Of a stretch of DNA of 64,000 bases, positions 8,374-17,502 are shown piece after piece. The notes below the pieces were generated by a model that was not told where the DNA came from, searched no databases, and saw only the letters and a program-made list of their open reading frames with translations. The position numbers and the translations under genes were made by a program. Origin of the DNA: Neisseria sicca 4320 (lineage in GTDB: Bacteria > Pseudomonadota > Gammaproteobacteria > Burkholderiales > Neisseriaceae); the NCBI RefSeq assembly GCF_000193735.1, contig NZ_AEPF01000058.1, positions 113,726 to 177,725 on the forward strand, given 5' to 3'. The number at the start of each line of letters is the position of its first letter. The first letter of the stretch is position 1.

Positions 8374-10050
8374 TCACCGCGTTACCGGCTTATATTTAAT
8401 CCGTCTCGGTTTCGCACCCTCTTCGCCGAGTCGGCGTTTCTTGTCGGCTTCGTATTCCTGATAGTTGCCGTCGAAGAACACCCATTTCGAATCGCCTTCG
8501 CACGCCAGAATATGCGTAGCGATGCGGTCGAGGAACCAGCGATCGTGCGAAATCACCATTACGCTGCCGGCAAATTCCAGCAATGCGTCTTCCAGCGCGC
8601 GCAGGGTTTCTACGTCGAGGTCGTTGGACGGTTCGTCCAGCAGCAACACATTGCCGCCGCTCAACAAAGTTTTTGCCAAGTGCAGACGGCCGCGTTCGCC
8701 GCCAGACAATTGACCTGCGATTTTGCTTTGGTCGCTGCCTTTGAAATTGAAGCGTCCCAAATATTGGCGGGCGGGAATTTCAAACTGACCGACCTGCAAA
8801 ATGTCGCGGCCTTCGGCGATGTTGTCGAACACGGTTTTGTCGTTTTGCAAACCTTCGCGGCTTTGGTCAATCAGGCTCATTTTCACGGTTTGCCCGATTT
8901 TCACTTCGCCGGAATCAGGCTGCTCTTTGCCCGCAATCATTTTGAACAGCGTCGATTTACCCGCGCCGTTCGGGCCGATGATGCCGACAATCGCGCCCGC
9001 AGGCACTTTGAAGCTCAAATCGTCAATCAGCACTTTGTCGCCAAACGATTTGGAAACGTTCACAAATTCAATCACTTCATTACCCAAACGCTCGGCGACG
9101 GGAATGAAGATTTCCTGCGTTTCATTGCGTTTTTGGTATTCGTAGTTGCTCATTTCCTCAAAACGCGCCAAACGCGCTTTGGACTTGGCTTGGCGGCCTT
9201 TGGCATTTTGGCGCACCCATTCCAATTCCTGCTTCATCGCTTTCACGCGCGCAGCTTCGGATTTCGCCTCGTTTTCCAAGCGTTTTTCTTTCTGCTCCAA
9301 CCAAGACGAGTAATTGCCTTTCCACGGAATACCGTGTCCGCGGTCGAGTTCCAAAATCCATTCGGCGGCGTTGTCGAGGAAGTAGCGGTCGTGTGTTACG
9401 GCAATGACCGTACCGGGGAAGCGCACGAGGAATTGCTCCAGCCATTCCACCGATTCCGCATCCAAGTGGTTGGTCGGCTCGTCCAGCAGCAGCATGTCGG
9501 GCTTGCTCAACAGGAGTTTGCACAAAGCGACGCGGCGTTTTTCACCGCCGGACAGATTGCCGATTTTGGCATCCCATTCCGGCAGGCGCAGCGCGTCGGC
9601 GGCGATTTCCAATTCATGTTCCGCACCGCCGCCGGTGGACGAACCTGCCGCAATAATCGCTTCCAAGCGGCCTTGCTCTTCCGCCAGCGCGTCAAAATCC
9701 GCATCAGGATTGGCATACTCGGCATACACTTCTTCCAAACGTTTCTGCGCGGCAGCCACTTCGCCCAAACCGCTTTCCACTTCCTCGCGCACGGTTTTTT
9801 CAGGATCAAGCTCCGGCTCTTGCGGCAGATAGCCGATTTTGATGCCGCCCATCGGCACGGCTTCGCCCTCAAATTCCTTATCCACACCCGCCATAATCCG
9901 CAGCACGGTGGACTTACCCGCGCCGTTCAAACCGAGCAAACCGATTTTCGCGCCGGGGAAGAAGGAAAGGGAAATATCTTTAATGATGGTTTTCTGCGGC
10001 GGCACAACCTTGCTCACGCGCAGCATAGAATAGACGTATTGTTGGGACAT
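8374..10050 (-). CDS. ettA: energy-dependent translational throttle protein EttA (ABC-F)
   Basis: The 558-aa product has two ABC domains on one chain and no membrane segments. Domain 1 has Walker A GLNGAGKST (about 39-48), signature LSGGEKRR and Walker B LLLDEPTNHLD. Domain 2 has GPNGAGKSTLF, LSGGERGR and LLLDEPSNDLD. Known EttA proteins bind the ribosomal E site and slow elongation at low ATP. The start at 10050 (MSQQYVYSML) matches the family's usual length; a longer reading adds eight unlikely residues. The Mu-like prophage ends just after its stop codon. Confidence 0.95.
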   Translation of the reverse strand: MSQQYVYSMLRVSKVVPPQKTIIKDISLSFFPGAKIGLLGLNGAGKSTVLRIMAGVDKEFEGEAVPMGGIKIGYLPQEPELDPEKTVREEVESGLGEVAAAQKRLEEVYAEYANPDADFDALAEEQGRLEAIIAAGSSTGGGAEHELEIAADALRLPEWDAKIGNLSGGEKRRVALCKLLLSKPDMLLLDEPTNHLDAESVEWLEQFLVRFPGTVIAVTHDRYFLDNAAEWILELDRGHGIPWKGNYSSWLEQKEKRLENEAKSEAARVKAMKQELEWVRQNAKGRQAKSKARLARFEEMSNYEYQKRNETQEIFIPVAERLGNEVIEFVNVSKSFGDKVLIDDLSFKVPAGAIVGIIGPNGAGKSTLFKMIAGKEQPDSGEVKIGQTVKMSLIDQSREGLQNDKTVFDNIAEGRDILQVGQFEIPARQYLGRFNFKGSDQSKIAGQLSGGERGRLHLAKTLLSGGNVLLLDEPSNDLDVETLRALEDALLEFAGSVMVISHDRWFLDRIATHILACEGDSKWVFFDGNYQEYEADKKRRLGEEGAKPRRIKYKPVTR

Positions 10051-10177
10051 AGTATTCTCAATTCGGTCAAACAAATTTCAGACGACCCATTTTAACCGAT
10101 TGCACCGATTGTTGCTTGCACGGATGATATTTAGAGGGGAAATAGATGGAGTGGATTGATTTGTTTGTATTTGGAAG

Positions 10178-10258
10178 AAGGTCGTCTGAAAAGTAAAATT
10201 AAGCTTCATGAATAGCAAACATTCCTCAGAAAATAAAGCCGTCTTTTCAGACGACTTT
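10178..10258 (-). terminator. DUS pair and small hairpin after hsdR
   Basis: A DUS at 10178-10190 and an inverse copy at 10244-10257 bracket the region. A tight AAAGCCGTCT-tttc-AGACGACTTT hairpin at 10235-10258 is the likely terminator of the hsd operon. Confidence 0.5.
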
Positions 10259-10266
10259 AAAACATA

Positions 10267-13200
10267 CTATTTTTCCAAATGGACATTATCATAAATCTGC
10301 TTCGCCAATCGGCGGCAGACTTTGTTTTTGATTTGAGGATTATTCAAAACTTTAGAAACGCTCTCTCCAAACTGCTCAAACAATCCGACCAACAAATCAT
10401 CAACCTGTGTATTGAAATAATTCATGAAAGATGGCAAAGGATTGTTATTGGCTGCATCGACAATATCCGGATTTTCGCGCGCAAATTTTTCAATAGACTC
10501 AAAAAATAGCTGATCTGCCAATGTAAACTCGGTTGTAAATGTTTCATTTAACTCTTTAATCAGCTTATCCAGCTCTTCGGTCAGGCTGACTTGTCCCGTA
10601 CCTACGTCCGTTGAGCCTTTTTGCGGTTCGGCTTCGCCTTCGTTCAGCTTGATTGAGCCTTCGCCGATTTGCTGCAAACGGTAATATTGCAAAATTGCCA
10701 TTTTAGACAAATCCAATTTTTCGCTTTGTTTGCCGCGCGGCAGCTTCATCATCAAAGCTTTGAGATAAACATAGCGTTTCTCATGAATAGAATCGGCATA
10801 CGGCAAAATCTGCGAAACAAACAAATAAAGATTCAAATAACTTTGCAGCTGGCTTTTAAAGAGTTTTTGTTGCTCGTCATTGTGCTCGGGGTCGTCTGAA
10901 ATATGCAGATATTTTTCAATCGCTTTATCAATGATCGCATTAAGCTTTTTATGCTCGCTATTGCTTGGTGTGGTACGCCCGCTAAACCAAACACCGGCAA
11001 ATTCATCAATGTCATTTGGCGTATAAATCTTCCACTCATCCAGTGTATTGCCCAGACTTGCCAACTTCTCATCATCAGGAATCTCGCTCAGCTCTGTCCG
11101 TTGATAATACGGTTTGAAAGCTGCATAAATGTCTTCATGATCATTGACGAAATCCAGTACAAACGTATCTTCCTTGCCTTTTGCCGTACGGTTTAAACGA
11201 GACAGCGTCTGCACCGCCTGCACACCCGACAGCACTTTATCGACAAACATGGTATGCAACAACGGCTGGTCAAAACCGGTTTGATATTTATCTGCCACCA
11301 AAAGCACTTGATAATTATCGCTGTCAAACTGTTCGGGAAGCTCAGTTTCCTTAATGCCGCCATTCATGCCGGGTTCGGAATATTCTTTTTCGGTTTGTTC
11401 CGGCAGAATCACTTTGCCTGAGAACGCCACCAGTGATTTGATTCCCTTATACCCTTTTTCGGCAATATATTCATCAAATGCCAATTTATAGCGTACCGCA
11501 GCTTCACGCGAACCCGTTACCACCATCGCCTTAGCATAGCCGCCGATCTTATGGCGGGTTACCGACTGGAAATGCTCGATAATGATTTCCACCTTTTGAC
11601 TGATTACGCTCGGATGTAAATTCACAAACCGCATCAGCTCTTTTTTGGCTTTGTGCTTCGGTAATTCGATATGGCTATCTGCCGTACTCAATAAACGGAA
11701 ATATTGTTTATAGGTCGTATAGTTTGCCAACACATCCAAAATAAAGCCTTCTTCAATCGCCTGTTTCATGGTGTAGCTATGAAACGGCGTTTTGCCTTGC
11801 TCGTTCGGTTCGTCAAACAACGCCAACGTTTTCCATTTTGGCGTAGCAGTGAAAGCAAAAAAGCTCAAATTATCTTGGCGGCTGCGTTTGAACTGTTCGC
11901 GCAGGATATTTTTTTGCGTTTCAATATCTTCAGGCAGCTCGTCATCTTCCAAATCTAAAAACTCAGCCGCAATTGCCGCTTCAATCCCGCTTTTGTTCAA
12001 CACCTGGCGCAACTCGCTTGCCGTCTCGCCCGTTTGCGAACTGTGCGCTTCATCCACGATGACCGCAAAGCGTTTGCCTTCGGTATCAAGCGAAATGTGT
12101 TCGCCATGTTTTGCCTTGGTTTGAATGCTGTGCATCACATAAGGGAATTTTTGAATCGTCGTGATGATAATCGGCACATTTGCCGCCAGCGCGGCGGTAA
12201 GCTGGTGGGTATCCCTATCAATTTTCTGAACCACGCCATCGGTTTGCTCAAATTGCGCCACCGTTTCTTGCAACTGTCTGTCCAACACCACACGGTCGGT
12301 AACAATAATCACCGAGTTAAAGATTTTTTCATCAGTGGCATTATGCAAAGAAGCCAAATGATGCGCCAGCCAAGCAATCGTATTGGACTTGCCGGAGCCT
12401 GCCGAATGCTGAATCAGATAATTTCTGCCCGCGCCGTGCGCTTTAGTGTGGGCAATCAATTTCCTTACCGCATCAAGCTGATGGAAACGCGGAAAAATCA
12501 TGCTCTCGGTTGTGATATAGCGGAAACCCGAATTCAGGCGGACTTTTCGTTCTTCACGGCTCAAATGCAAAAAGCGCCCAATCAATTCCATTAAGCTATC
12601 TTTACGCAACATCTCGCGCCACAAATACTCCGTACGCACATCGTTTTCAACCGGCGGATTGCCTTTACCATCATTAAAACCGCGGTTAAACGGCAAAAAG
12701 CGCGTACCCTCGCCTTCCAGCTTGGTGGTCATATGCACTTCTTGCGTATCCACCGCAAAATGCACCAACGCACGTTTTTTAAATTCAAATAATTTGCCCT
12801 GCGGATTCCGATCTTGACGGTATTGGCGCATCGCATCTTCCACCGTCCAGCCGGTTGCCGACATTTCGTTTTTTAATTCGATGGTGATAACAGGAATACC
12901 GTTTACCGACAATACCATATCAATCCGCTCGTTACATTCGGTAATCACTTGGCGGGTAATTTTGACGATATTGGCATCGTATTGCTGCTGCGTGGTTTCA
13001 TTTAAAGTGGAATTGGGGGCGAAATATGCCATTTTTGCCGTACGGTTTGCCACACGGAAACCATTGCGCAGCACATGCAGGCTGCCTTTAATGTTCAATT
13101 CTTGATTTAACGCTTTGATCAGCTCGTCTTTCGCCTTATCTTTACGCGACATTTCCAAATACGCCCATAGTTTCGGTTGGGTCGTCTGAATAAATGCCAC

Positions 13201-13320
13201 GGCATCGGCAGGAAAAAGTGCGGTTGATTTTTCATAATCTTCTGCCAAGCCTTTTTGGTAACCGCCTTCCGTTAATAGGCTGTGCTCAATTTCATTTTCA
13301 AAGTATGGTTCGGTATGCAT
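10267..13320 (-). CDS. hsdR: type I restriction enzyme, R (motor/nuclease) subunit
   Basis: The 1017-aa protein carries a PD-(D/E)xK nuclease core (D134; ELK at 148-150), a Walker A HSAGSGKSN (about 305-313), DEAH (423-426), SF2 motif III FAFTATP and motifs V/VI TGFDQPLLHT and QTLSRLNR. It is the DNA-translocating and cleaving subunit of a complex with HsdM and HsdS. It is transcribed last in the operon, after hsdS. No interruption is visible, so the restriction subunit looks intact. A DUS is read in frame as IQTTQ near residue 45. Confidence 0.95.
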   Translation of the reverse strand: MHTEPYFENEIEHSLLTEGGYQKGLAEDYEKSTALFPADAVAFIQTTQPKLWAYLEMSRKDKAKDELIKALNQELNIKGSLHVLRNGFRVANRTAKMAYFAPNSTLNETTQQQYDANIVKITRQVITECNERIDMVLSVNGIPVITIELKNEMSATGWTVEDAMRQYRQDRNPQGKLFEFKKRALVHFAVDTQEVHMTTKLEGEGTRFLPFNRGFNDGKGNPPVENDVRTEYLWREMLRKDSLMELIGRFLHLSREERKVRLNSGFRYITTESMIFPRFHQLDAVRKLIAHTKAHGAGRNYLIQHSAGSGKSNTIAWLAHHLASLHNATDEKIFNSVIIVTDRVVLDRQLQETVAQFEQTDGVVQKIDRDTHQLTAALAANVPIIITTIQKFPYVMHSIQTKAKHGEHISLDTEGKRFAVIVDEAHSSQTGETASELRQVLNKSGIEAAIAAEFLDLEDDELPEDIETQKNILREQFKRSRQDNLSFFAFTATPKWKTLALFDEPNEQGKTPFHSYTMKQAIEEGFILDVLANYTTYKQYFRLLSTADSHIELPKHKAKKELMRFVNLHPSVISQKVEIIIEHFQSVTRHKIGGYAKAMVVTGSREAAVRYKLAFDEYIAEKGYKGIKSLVAFSGKVILPEQTEKEYSEPGMNGGIKETELPEQFDSDNYQVLLVADKYQTGFDQPLLHTMFVDKVLSGVQAVQTLSRLNRTAKGKEDTFVLDFVNDHEDIYAAFKPYYQRTELSEIPDDEKLASLGNTLDEWKIYTPNDIDEFAGVWFSGRTTPSNSEHKKLNAIIDKAIEKYLHISDDPEHNDEQQKLFKSQLQSYLNLYLFVSQILPYADSIHEKRYVYLKALMMKLPRGKQSEKLDLSKMAILQYYRLQQIGEGSIKLNEGEAEPQKGSTDVGTGQVSLTEELDKLIKELNETFTTEFTLADQLFFESIEKFARENPDIVDAANNNPLPSFMNYFNTQVDDLLVGLFEQFGESVSKVLNNPQIKNKVCRRLAKQIYDNVHLEK

Positions 13321-13374
13321 CCGTTTGCTCCCATTTTATTGATTGCAAGGTAGGCTTGAATCCGCCTATGCCCT

Positions 13375-14673
13375 TTATTCATCGGTTATTTTTATTTTCC
13401 CTGTAACCGCCTGAGTAATCAGCGCGGTGCGGTATTCTTTCAGACGACCTATGGTTTGATTGACCGTATCGCACAAGCGGTCGATTTTGGCGGTTTCTTG
13501 GTCAAGGTAATCTGTGATGGCGGTTTGTTCTTCTTTAGGCGGTAAAGAAATTTTTATTGTGCCAACGGTATCTGTATTTAAATTTAATTGCGTTCCCATT
13601 TTTCCTAAGCCTAGATATGGTTGCCCTGAGTAGAAAATATAATACAAAAATTTAATATTATTTTTATATTCAGGAAAATAAACAAAACCATCGTGAATAC
13701 AAGCTTTTATTTTTGTAATAATTGGTTTTCCTACACTTCCAGCGATACTTAAAAATAGACTATTTGGCAGTAAAGGGACGCTAAAAGATTTGCCTAAATC
13801 AGATAATCGTTGTGTTGTTTCTAACAAATACATATTGCTCGCTGTTACATCTGCAATTCTCACCCAAGCATATTCTCCATCATCATCAAAATAATCAGGA
13901 TTATCAATGGGCCTTGGTGATGCCCCTCTTTTTACTTGGCTCAACCGTTTAATTGATAAAACTTCCCAATGCGCCGGTACATCCCCCAACCATTCCACGC
14001 CGCTGTTTTTCATCGGGGCTGCGGGGTTTAAGCCTTTGGTTACGGCATGGGTAATCACGGCGGTGCGCTGTTCCGCTAGCTTTTCGAGCAGCGTTTGTTG
14101 CTTGCCAATCAGCGCATCGATTTCACCGAGCTTAGTGTCTAGGTACTGGGCGATGGCGGTTTGTTCTTTTTCAGATGGAATAGAGATTTTTAACATTGCA
14201 AATTTTTCTCTCGGTAATTCCATAAATGTAGAACCTTGCCCAAAGCTATTTAAAGTCGATTTATTTGCATATAACCAATAATATAAATAATTCACGTCAT
14301 TGGGAGATAGCACTTCCAATAAAAAGCAGCCTTGGTTGACTACGGCAGGAAGCAAGGTTATGGCCAAATGCCCGATTGGCGCACGTTTAGATAAGGCAAT
14401 ACTTTTAGCCGGAGCTAATGAAACGCCACAGTTTTCATAGCCTTCTTTCGTTATCATTTTTAGGCTTGCAGCAATTTCTTTATTCTTGTTATCTCCTAAA
14501 TCCTTTGGAGTAAACCATGCAATTTCATCTCCCCAATAGTCAGGCTCTGATGTTTTTGGTGTTGCCCCGTTATGAATTTTGAAGATTTGGTTACTGTGTT
14601 TTATTTCCCAATGTTCCGGTACTTCTCCCAACCAAGGAATACCGCTATCTTTATATCTATCGTATCTGTTCAT
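13375..14673 (-). CDS. hsdS: type I restriction enzyme, specificity subunit
   Basis: This 432-aa protein has two repeats of the class: GIPWLGEVPEHWE at the start and GVEWLGDVPAHWE at about 225. Each begins a target-recognition domain and is followed by a conserved helix with EQTAI.QYLD / EEQTAITDYLD. The two variable domains (about 30-170 and about 235-370) are AT-rich, unlike the GC-rich conserved helices, as expected for shuffled domains. It sets the recognition sequence of the R-M complex. The gene sits between hsdM and hsdR. Confidence 0.95.
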   Translation of the reverse strand: MNRYDRYKDSGIPWLGEVPEHWEIKHSNQIFKIHNGATPKTSEPDYWGDEIAWFTPKDLGDNKNKEIAASLKMITKEGYENCGVSLAPAKSIALSKRAPIGHLAITLLPAVVNQGCFLLEVLSPNDVNYLYYWLYANKSTLNSFGQGSTFMELPREKFAMLKISIPSEKEQTAIAQYLDTKLGEIDALIGKQQTLLEKLAEQRTAVITHAVTKGLNPAAPMKNSGVEWLGDVPAHWEVLSIKRLSQVKRGASPRPIDNPDYFDDDGEYAWVRIADVTASNMYLLETTQRLSDLGKSFSVPLLPNSLFLSIAGSVGKPIITKIKACIHDGFVYFPEYKNNIKFLYYIFYSGQPYLGLGKMGTQLNLNTDTVGTIKISLPPKEEQTAITDYLDQETAKIDRLCDTVNQTIGRLKEYRTALITQAVTGKIKITDE

Positions 14674-14690
14674 TTTTATATCTCGTTTTT

Positions 14691-14733
14691 AATACCATCG
14701 TAGGGAAGTTTCTGCTTACCCTACGATGGTATT
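14691..14733 (-). promoter_or_regulatory. perfect 15-bp hairpin between hsdM and hsdS
   Basis: AATACCATCGTAGGG and its exact complement surround a 13-base loop. The hairpin lies in the 91-base hsdM-hsdS gap, 18 bases upstream of the hsdS start. No long T-run follows on the transcribed strand, so it could be a processing or stability element that sets the HsdM:HsdS ratio. Confidence 0.55.
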
Positions 14734-14764
14734 GCGTGTATTTCAGAAAAATCCCGTCCGCCTG

Positions 14765-16963
14765 TTATTGCAAATTGCCGAGCATTTGTATGATTTCTTG
14801 CTCCAAGGCGTTGATTTCGGCTTTAATTACAGCCAAATCGCGTGGCGGCTGGTATTCATAAAAATGACGGTTTATCGGAATTTCAAAGCCGAGTTTGGTT
14901 TTGCTTTCATCCACCCACGCATCCGGCACATGCGGTAAGACTTCGGCTTGCATATAGGCTTCTATTGTCGGGCGCAGAGCGGTCAATAATTCGTCCAAAT
15001 TCGTTTCGTTGTCATAGCCCAAACTTAATGGGAATAGGATTTCAGACGGCATCGGTACCAGTTCGGTATCGCGCAGTTGTGAATCGGCTTCTTTATTGCC
15101 TTTGCTGTCTGTGCAAATATCAGCGGTTGGGTCGCGCTCGCTCAATGCGTCCAAAATGGCTTTTTTCAGCGGTGCGCCGATGGTGAAATTCAAGGCTTTT
15201 AACGCCGGATTCAATACTTTTAAAAAGGCGTCGCGGTTTGTATAAAGTGTGTCATCCAATCCGCTCAATGCGTCGATAATGGCTTGTTGCTGCGCTTCGC
15301 CTCTGTCTTCATCGGCTTTGATTTGCGCTTCGTTTTTGATTTTTTTGCTTTTCGCCAAATTCGCAAAGGCGGTTTGTTCCCGCAGTTTTTCAATGCGTTC
15401 TGCGCTGGCTTGGAAATTCAGGCGCAAGGGGCGTTCTACCGTGATTTTCAAATAGGCGAAATCTTGGTTGTCGAAAATCTTGCTGTCTTTGGTTTCGGCA
15501 AAATCGGCATACAGTTTGGTAATGTCGGCGATATGCTTTTCTGACAATTCGTTGCGCTTGTTGCCGAGCGATTTTTGCATTTTTTGATAATACTGCGTGG
15601 CGTTAATCAACTGCACTTTGCCTTGCCGTTTGGCACTTTTCTTATTCGATAAAATCCAAATGTAGGTATAAATGCCGGTGTTGTAAAACATTTGATCCGG
15701 CAGCGCGATAACGGCTTCAAGCATGTCGTTTTCAATCACATAACGGCGGATATTGCTTTCGCCGCTACCTGCATCGCCGGTAAACAGCGGCGAGCCGTTA
15801 AATACCACGGCGATGCGCGAGCCTTGGTCGTCTTTTTCAGGCTGCTTCATTTTGCTTATCATGTGCTGCAAAAAGAGTAGAGAGCCGTCGTTGATACGCG
15901 GTAAACCTGCGCCGAAACGGCCATTGAAGCCTTTATCTGCGTATTCTTCTTTAACGTAATCTTCTTGGATTTTCCATTCCACGCCAAACGGCGGATTCGC
16001 AAACATATAATCAAAGCGTCTGCTTGGATGCCCGTCATGCGGGGTAAAGCCGTTTCCTTTGTCTTTGGCGTTTTTTACCCCCAAGGTATCGCCGAAAATG
16101 ATGTTTTCGGCGGGTTCGTCTTTAATCAATAAATCGGCGCAACAGATGGCATAGGATTCGTTGTTATATTCTTGTCCGTATAAACCGAGATGGATTGTTT
16201 GATTGAACCCTTTCAAGGCTTTTTCAGATTCGGAAAGCATGCCGCCTGTACCGCAGGTCGGGTCATAAATTTCATAGTACATGCTGGGTCTGGATAACTC
16301 TTGATGGTCTTCTGCAAAGGCAATATTGACCATCAGACGGATGACTTCACGCGGGGTAAAGTGGTCTCCGGCTTCTTCATTAGCCTGCTCATTAAATTTA
16401 CGAATCAATTCTTCAAACAAATAGCCCATTTGCGTGTTGGAAATGACATCCGGCGACAAAGTCAGTCCGTGCGACTGCAAATCTCCGACGAAGGTTTGCA
16501 GGACTTTATACAGACGATTGGCTTCATCCAGCTTGTCGATTTCTTTTTCAAACTCAAATTTGTCAAAAATATCTTTGGCTTTGGCAGAAAAACCGTTGAT
16601 GTAGTGGATTAAATTCACGCGGATATGATCGGGGTCGTCCAGCAGGCGGGCAAGATTGAAACCGCTGATGTTATACAGCTTTTGCTTGCGGTCTTTTCCA
16701 ACAATCGCAGTGAGTTTTTTATCTAACAACACTTGTGGGAGCTTGACTGTTCCGTCTTCCTCCTGGTTCTCATCAAATAAAGCTTTCATTGCATCTGTAT
16801 GTTTGCTCAAAATCGCATCAAAGCGGGCAAGCACAATCAAAGGCAGCATCACACGGCGGTATTGCGGCGGACGGTAAGTCCCGCGCAGACCGTTAGCGAT
16901 GTTCCAAATCATTGAAACGAGCGCACTGTGATGGGGGTGTTGGTGGAGATTTTCAGTTTTCAT
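14765..16963 (-). CDS. hsdM: type I restriction enzyme, modification subunit
   Basis: The 732-aa protein has an N-terminal HsdM helical domain, then motif I YDPTCGTGGML (about 233-243) and motif IV ANPPFGVEW (NPPF about 323-326), the catalytic N6-adenine methylase signature. It is longer than the ~520-aa EcoKI-type subunits. An extra C-terminal ~200 residues, with heptad-like charged helices at the end, places it in the longer HsdM subclass. It is the first gene of the hsd operon. A CREE lies 34 bp upstream of its start. Confidence 0.95.
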   Translation of the reverse strand: MKTENLHQHPHHSALVSMIWNIANGLRGTYRPPQYRRVMLPLIVLARFDAILSKHTDAMKALFDENQEEDGTVKLPQVLLDKKLTAIVGKDRKQKLYNISGFNLARLLDDPDHIRVNLIHYINGFSAKAKDIFDKFEFEKEIDKLDEANRLYKVLQTFVGDLQSHGLTLSPDVISNTQMGYLFEELIRKFNEQANEEAGDHFTPREVIRLMVNIAFAEDHQELSRPSMYYEIYDPTCGTGGMLSESEKALKGFNQTIHLGLYGQEYNNESYAICCADLLIKDEPAENIIFGDTLGVKNAKDKGNGFTPHDGHPSRRFDYMFANPPFGVEWKIQEDYVKEEYADKGFNGRFGAGLPRINDGSLLFLQHMISKMKQPEKDDQGSRIAVVFNGSPLFTGDAGSGESNIRRYVIENDMLEAVIALPDQMFYNTGIYTYIWILSNKKSAKRQGKVQLINATQYYQKMQKSLGNKRNELSEKHIADITKLYADFAETKDSKIFDNQDFAYLKITVERPLRLNFQASAERIEKLREQTAFANLAKSKKIKNEAQIKADEDRGEAQQQAIIDALSGLDDTLYTNRDAFLKVLNPALKALNFTIGAPLKKAILDALSERDPTADICTDSKGNKEADSQLRDTELVPMPSEILFPLSLGYDNETNLDELLTALRPTIEAYMQAEVLPHVPDAWVDESKTKLGFEIPINRHFYEYQPPRDLAVIKAEINALEQEIIQMLGNLQ

Positions 16964-16997
16964 TGTTGTTATTCCTTAATACCTTAAAGCAGGTTTT

Positions 16998-17154
16998 TAT
17001 AGTGGATTAAATTTAAACCAGTACGGCGTTGCCTCGCCTTAGCTCAAAGAGAACGATTCTCTAAGGTGCTGAAGCACCAAGTGAATCGGTTCCGTACTAT
17101 CTGTACTGTCTGCGGCTTCGTCGCCTTGTCCTGATTTAAATTTAATCCACTATA
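16998..17154. mobile_element. Correia repeat enclosed element (CREE), full length
   Basis: The 157-bp element has terminal TATAGTGGATTAA and TTAATCCACTATA ends and the conserved internal core. It lies 34 bp upstream of hsdM. CREE are non-autonomous repeats that can carry promoter elements and IHF sites, so it may influence hsd expression. Confidence 0.9.
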
Positions 17155-17420
17155 TGTAGGGATGATTTTCAAATTTGATGTAGGCTGTTTTAGAAAATGT
17201 AGAATGACTTACGCCGCATCATATCTCTCAAAAGCCAGATATTTAATCGATTATACAGGGTCAATTACCCTTTTTTCCAAGTAAAACCGGTATGACTTCT
17301 CTGTTCATCTCCAATAAAAAATGAACTGGATATGTATCCTGCTTATTATTAAAAACGGTGAATTAAATTCCGGCCGGTAAGTAGATAAAAATTCATCAAA
17401 AAGAAATGATTGAAGAATAG
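17155..17420. other. gene-free AT-rich stretch
   Basis: Between the CREE and the nadB-side terminator I see no open frame with a good start, no clear RNA and no palindrome longer than a few bases. Confidence 0.4.
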
Positions 17421-17455
17421 AAAGGTCGTCTGAAATCCCCTTTCAGACGACCTTT
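17421..17455 (-). terminator. inverted DUS-pair hairpin downstream of nadB
   Basis: AAAGGTCGTCTGAAA and TTTCAGACGACCTTT are separated by 5 bases. The hairpin closes the nadA-nadB unit. Confidence 0.8.
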
Positions 17456-17502
17456 CTTCATTTTTCACAGAAATATCCCAAATCCCCGCGCAGCCCTACC
17501 CT

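Noticed and set aside
8512..10095. 527-aa antisense frame opposite ettA
   Set aside because: Phe/Gln/Val-rich shadow of the ABC-F gene; no motif or start signal.
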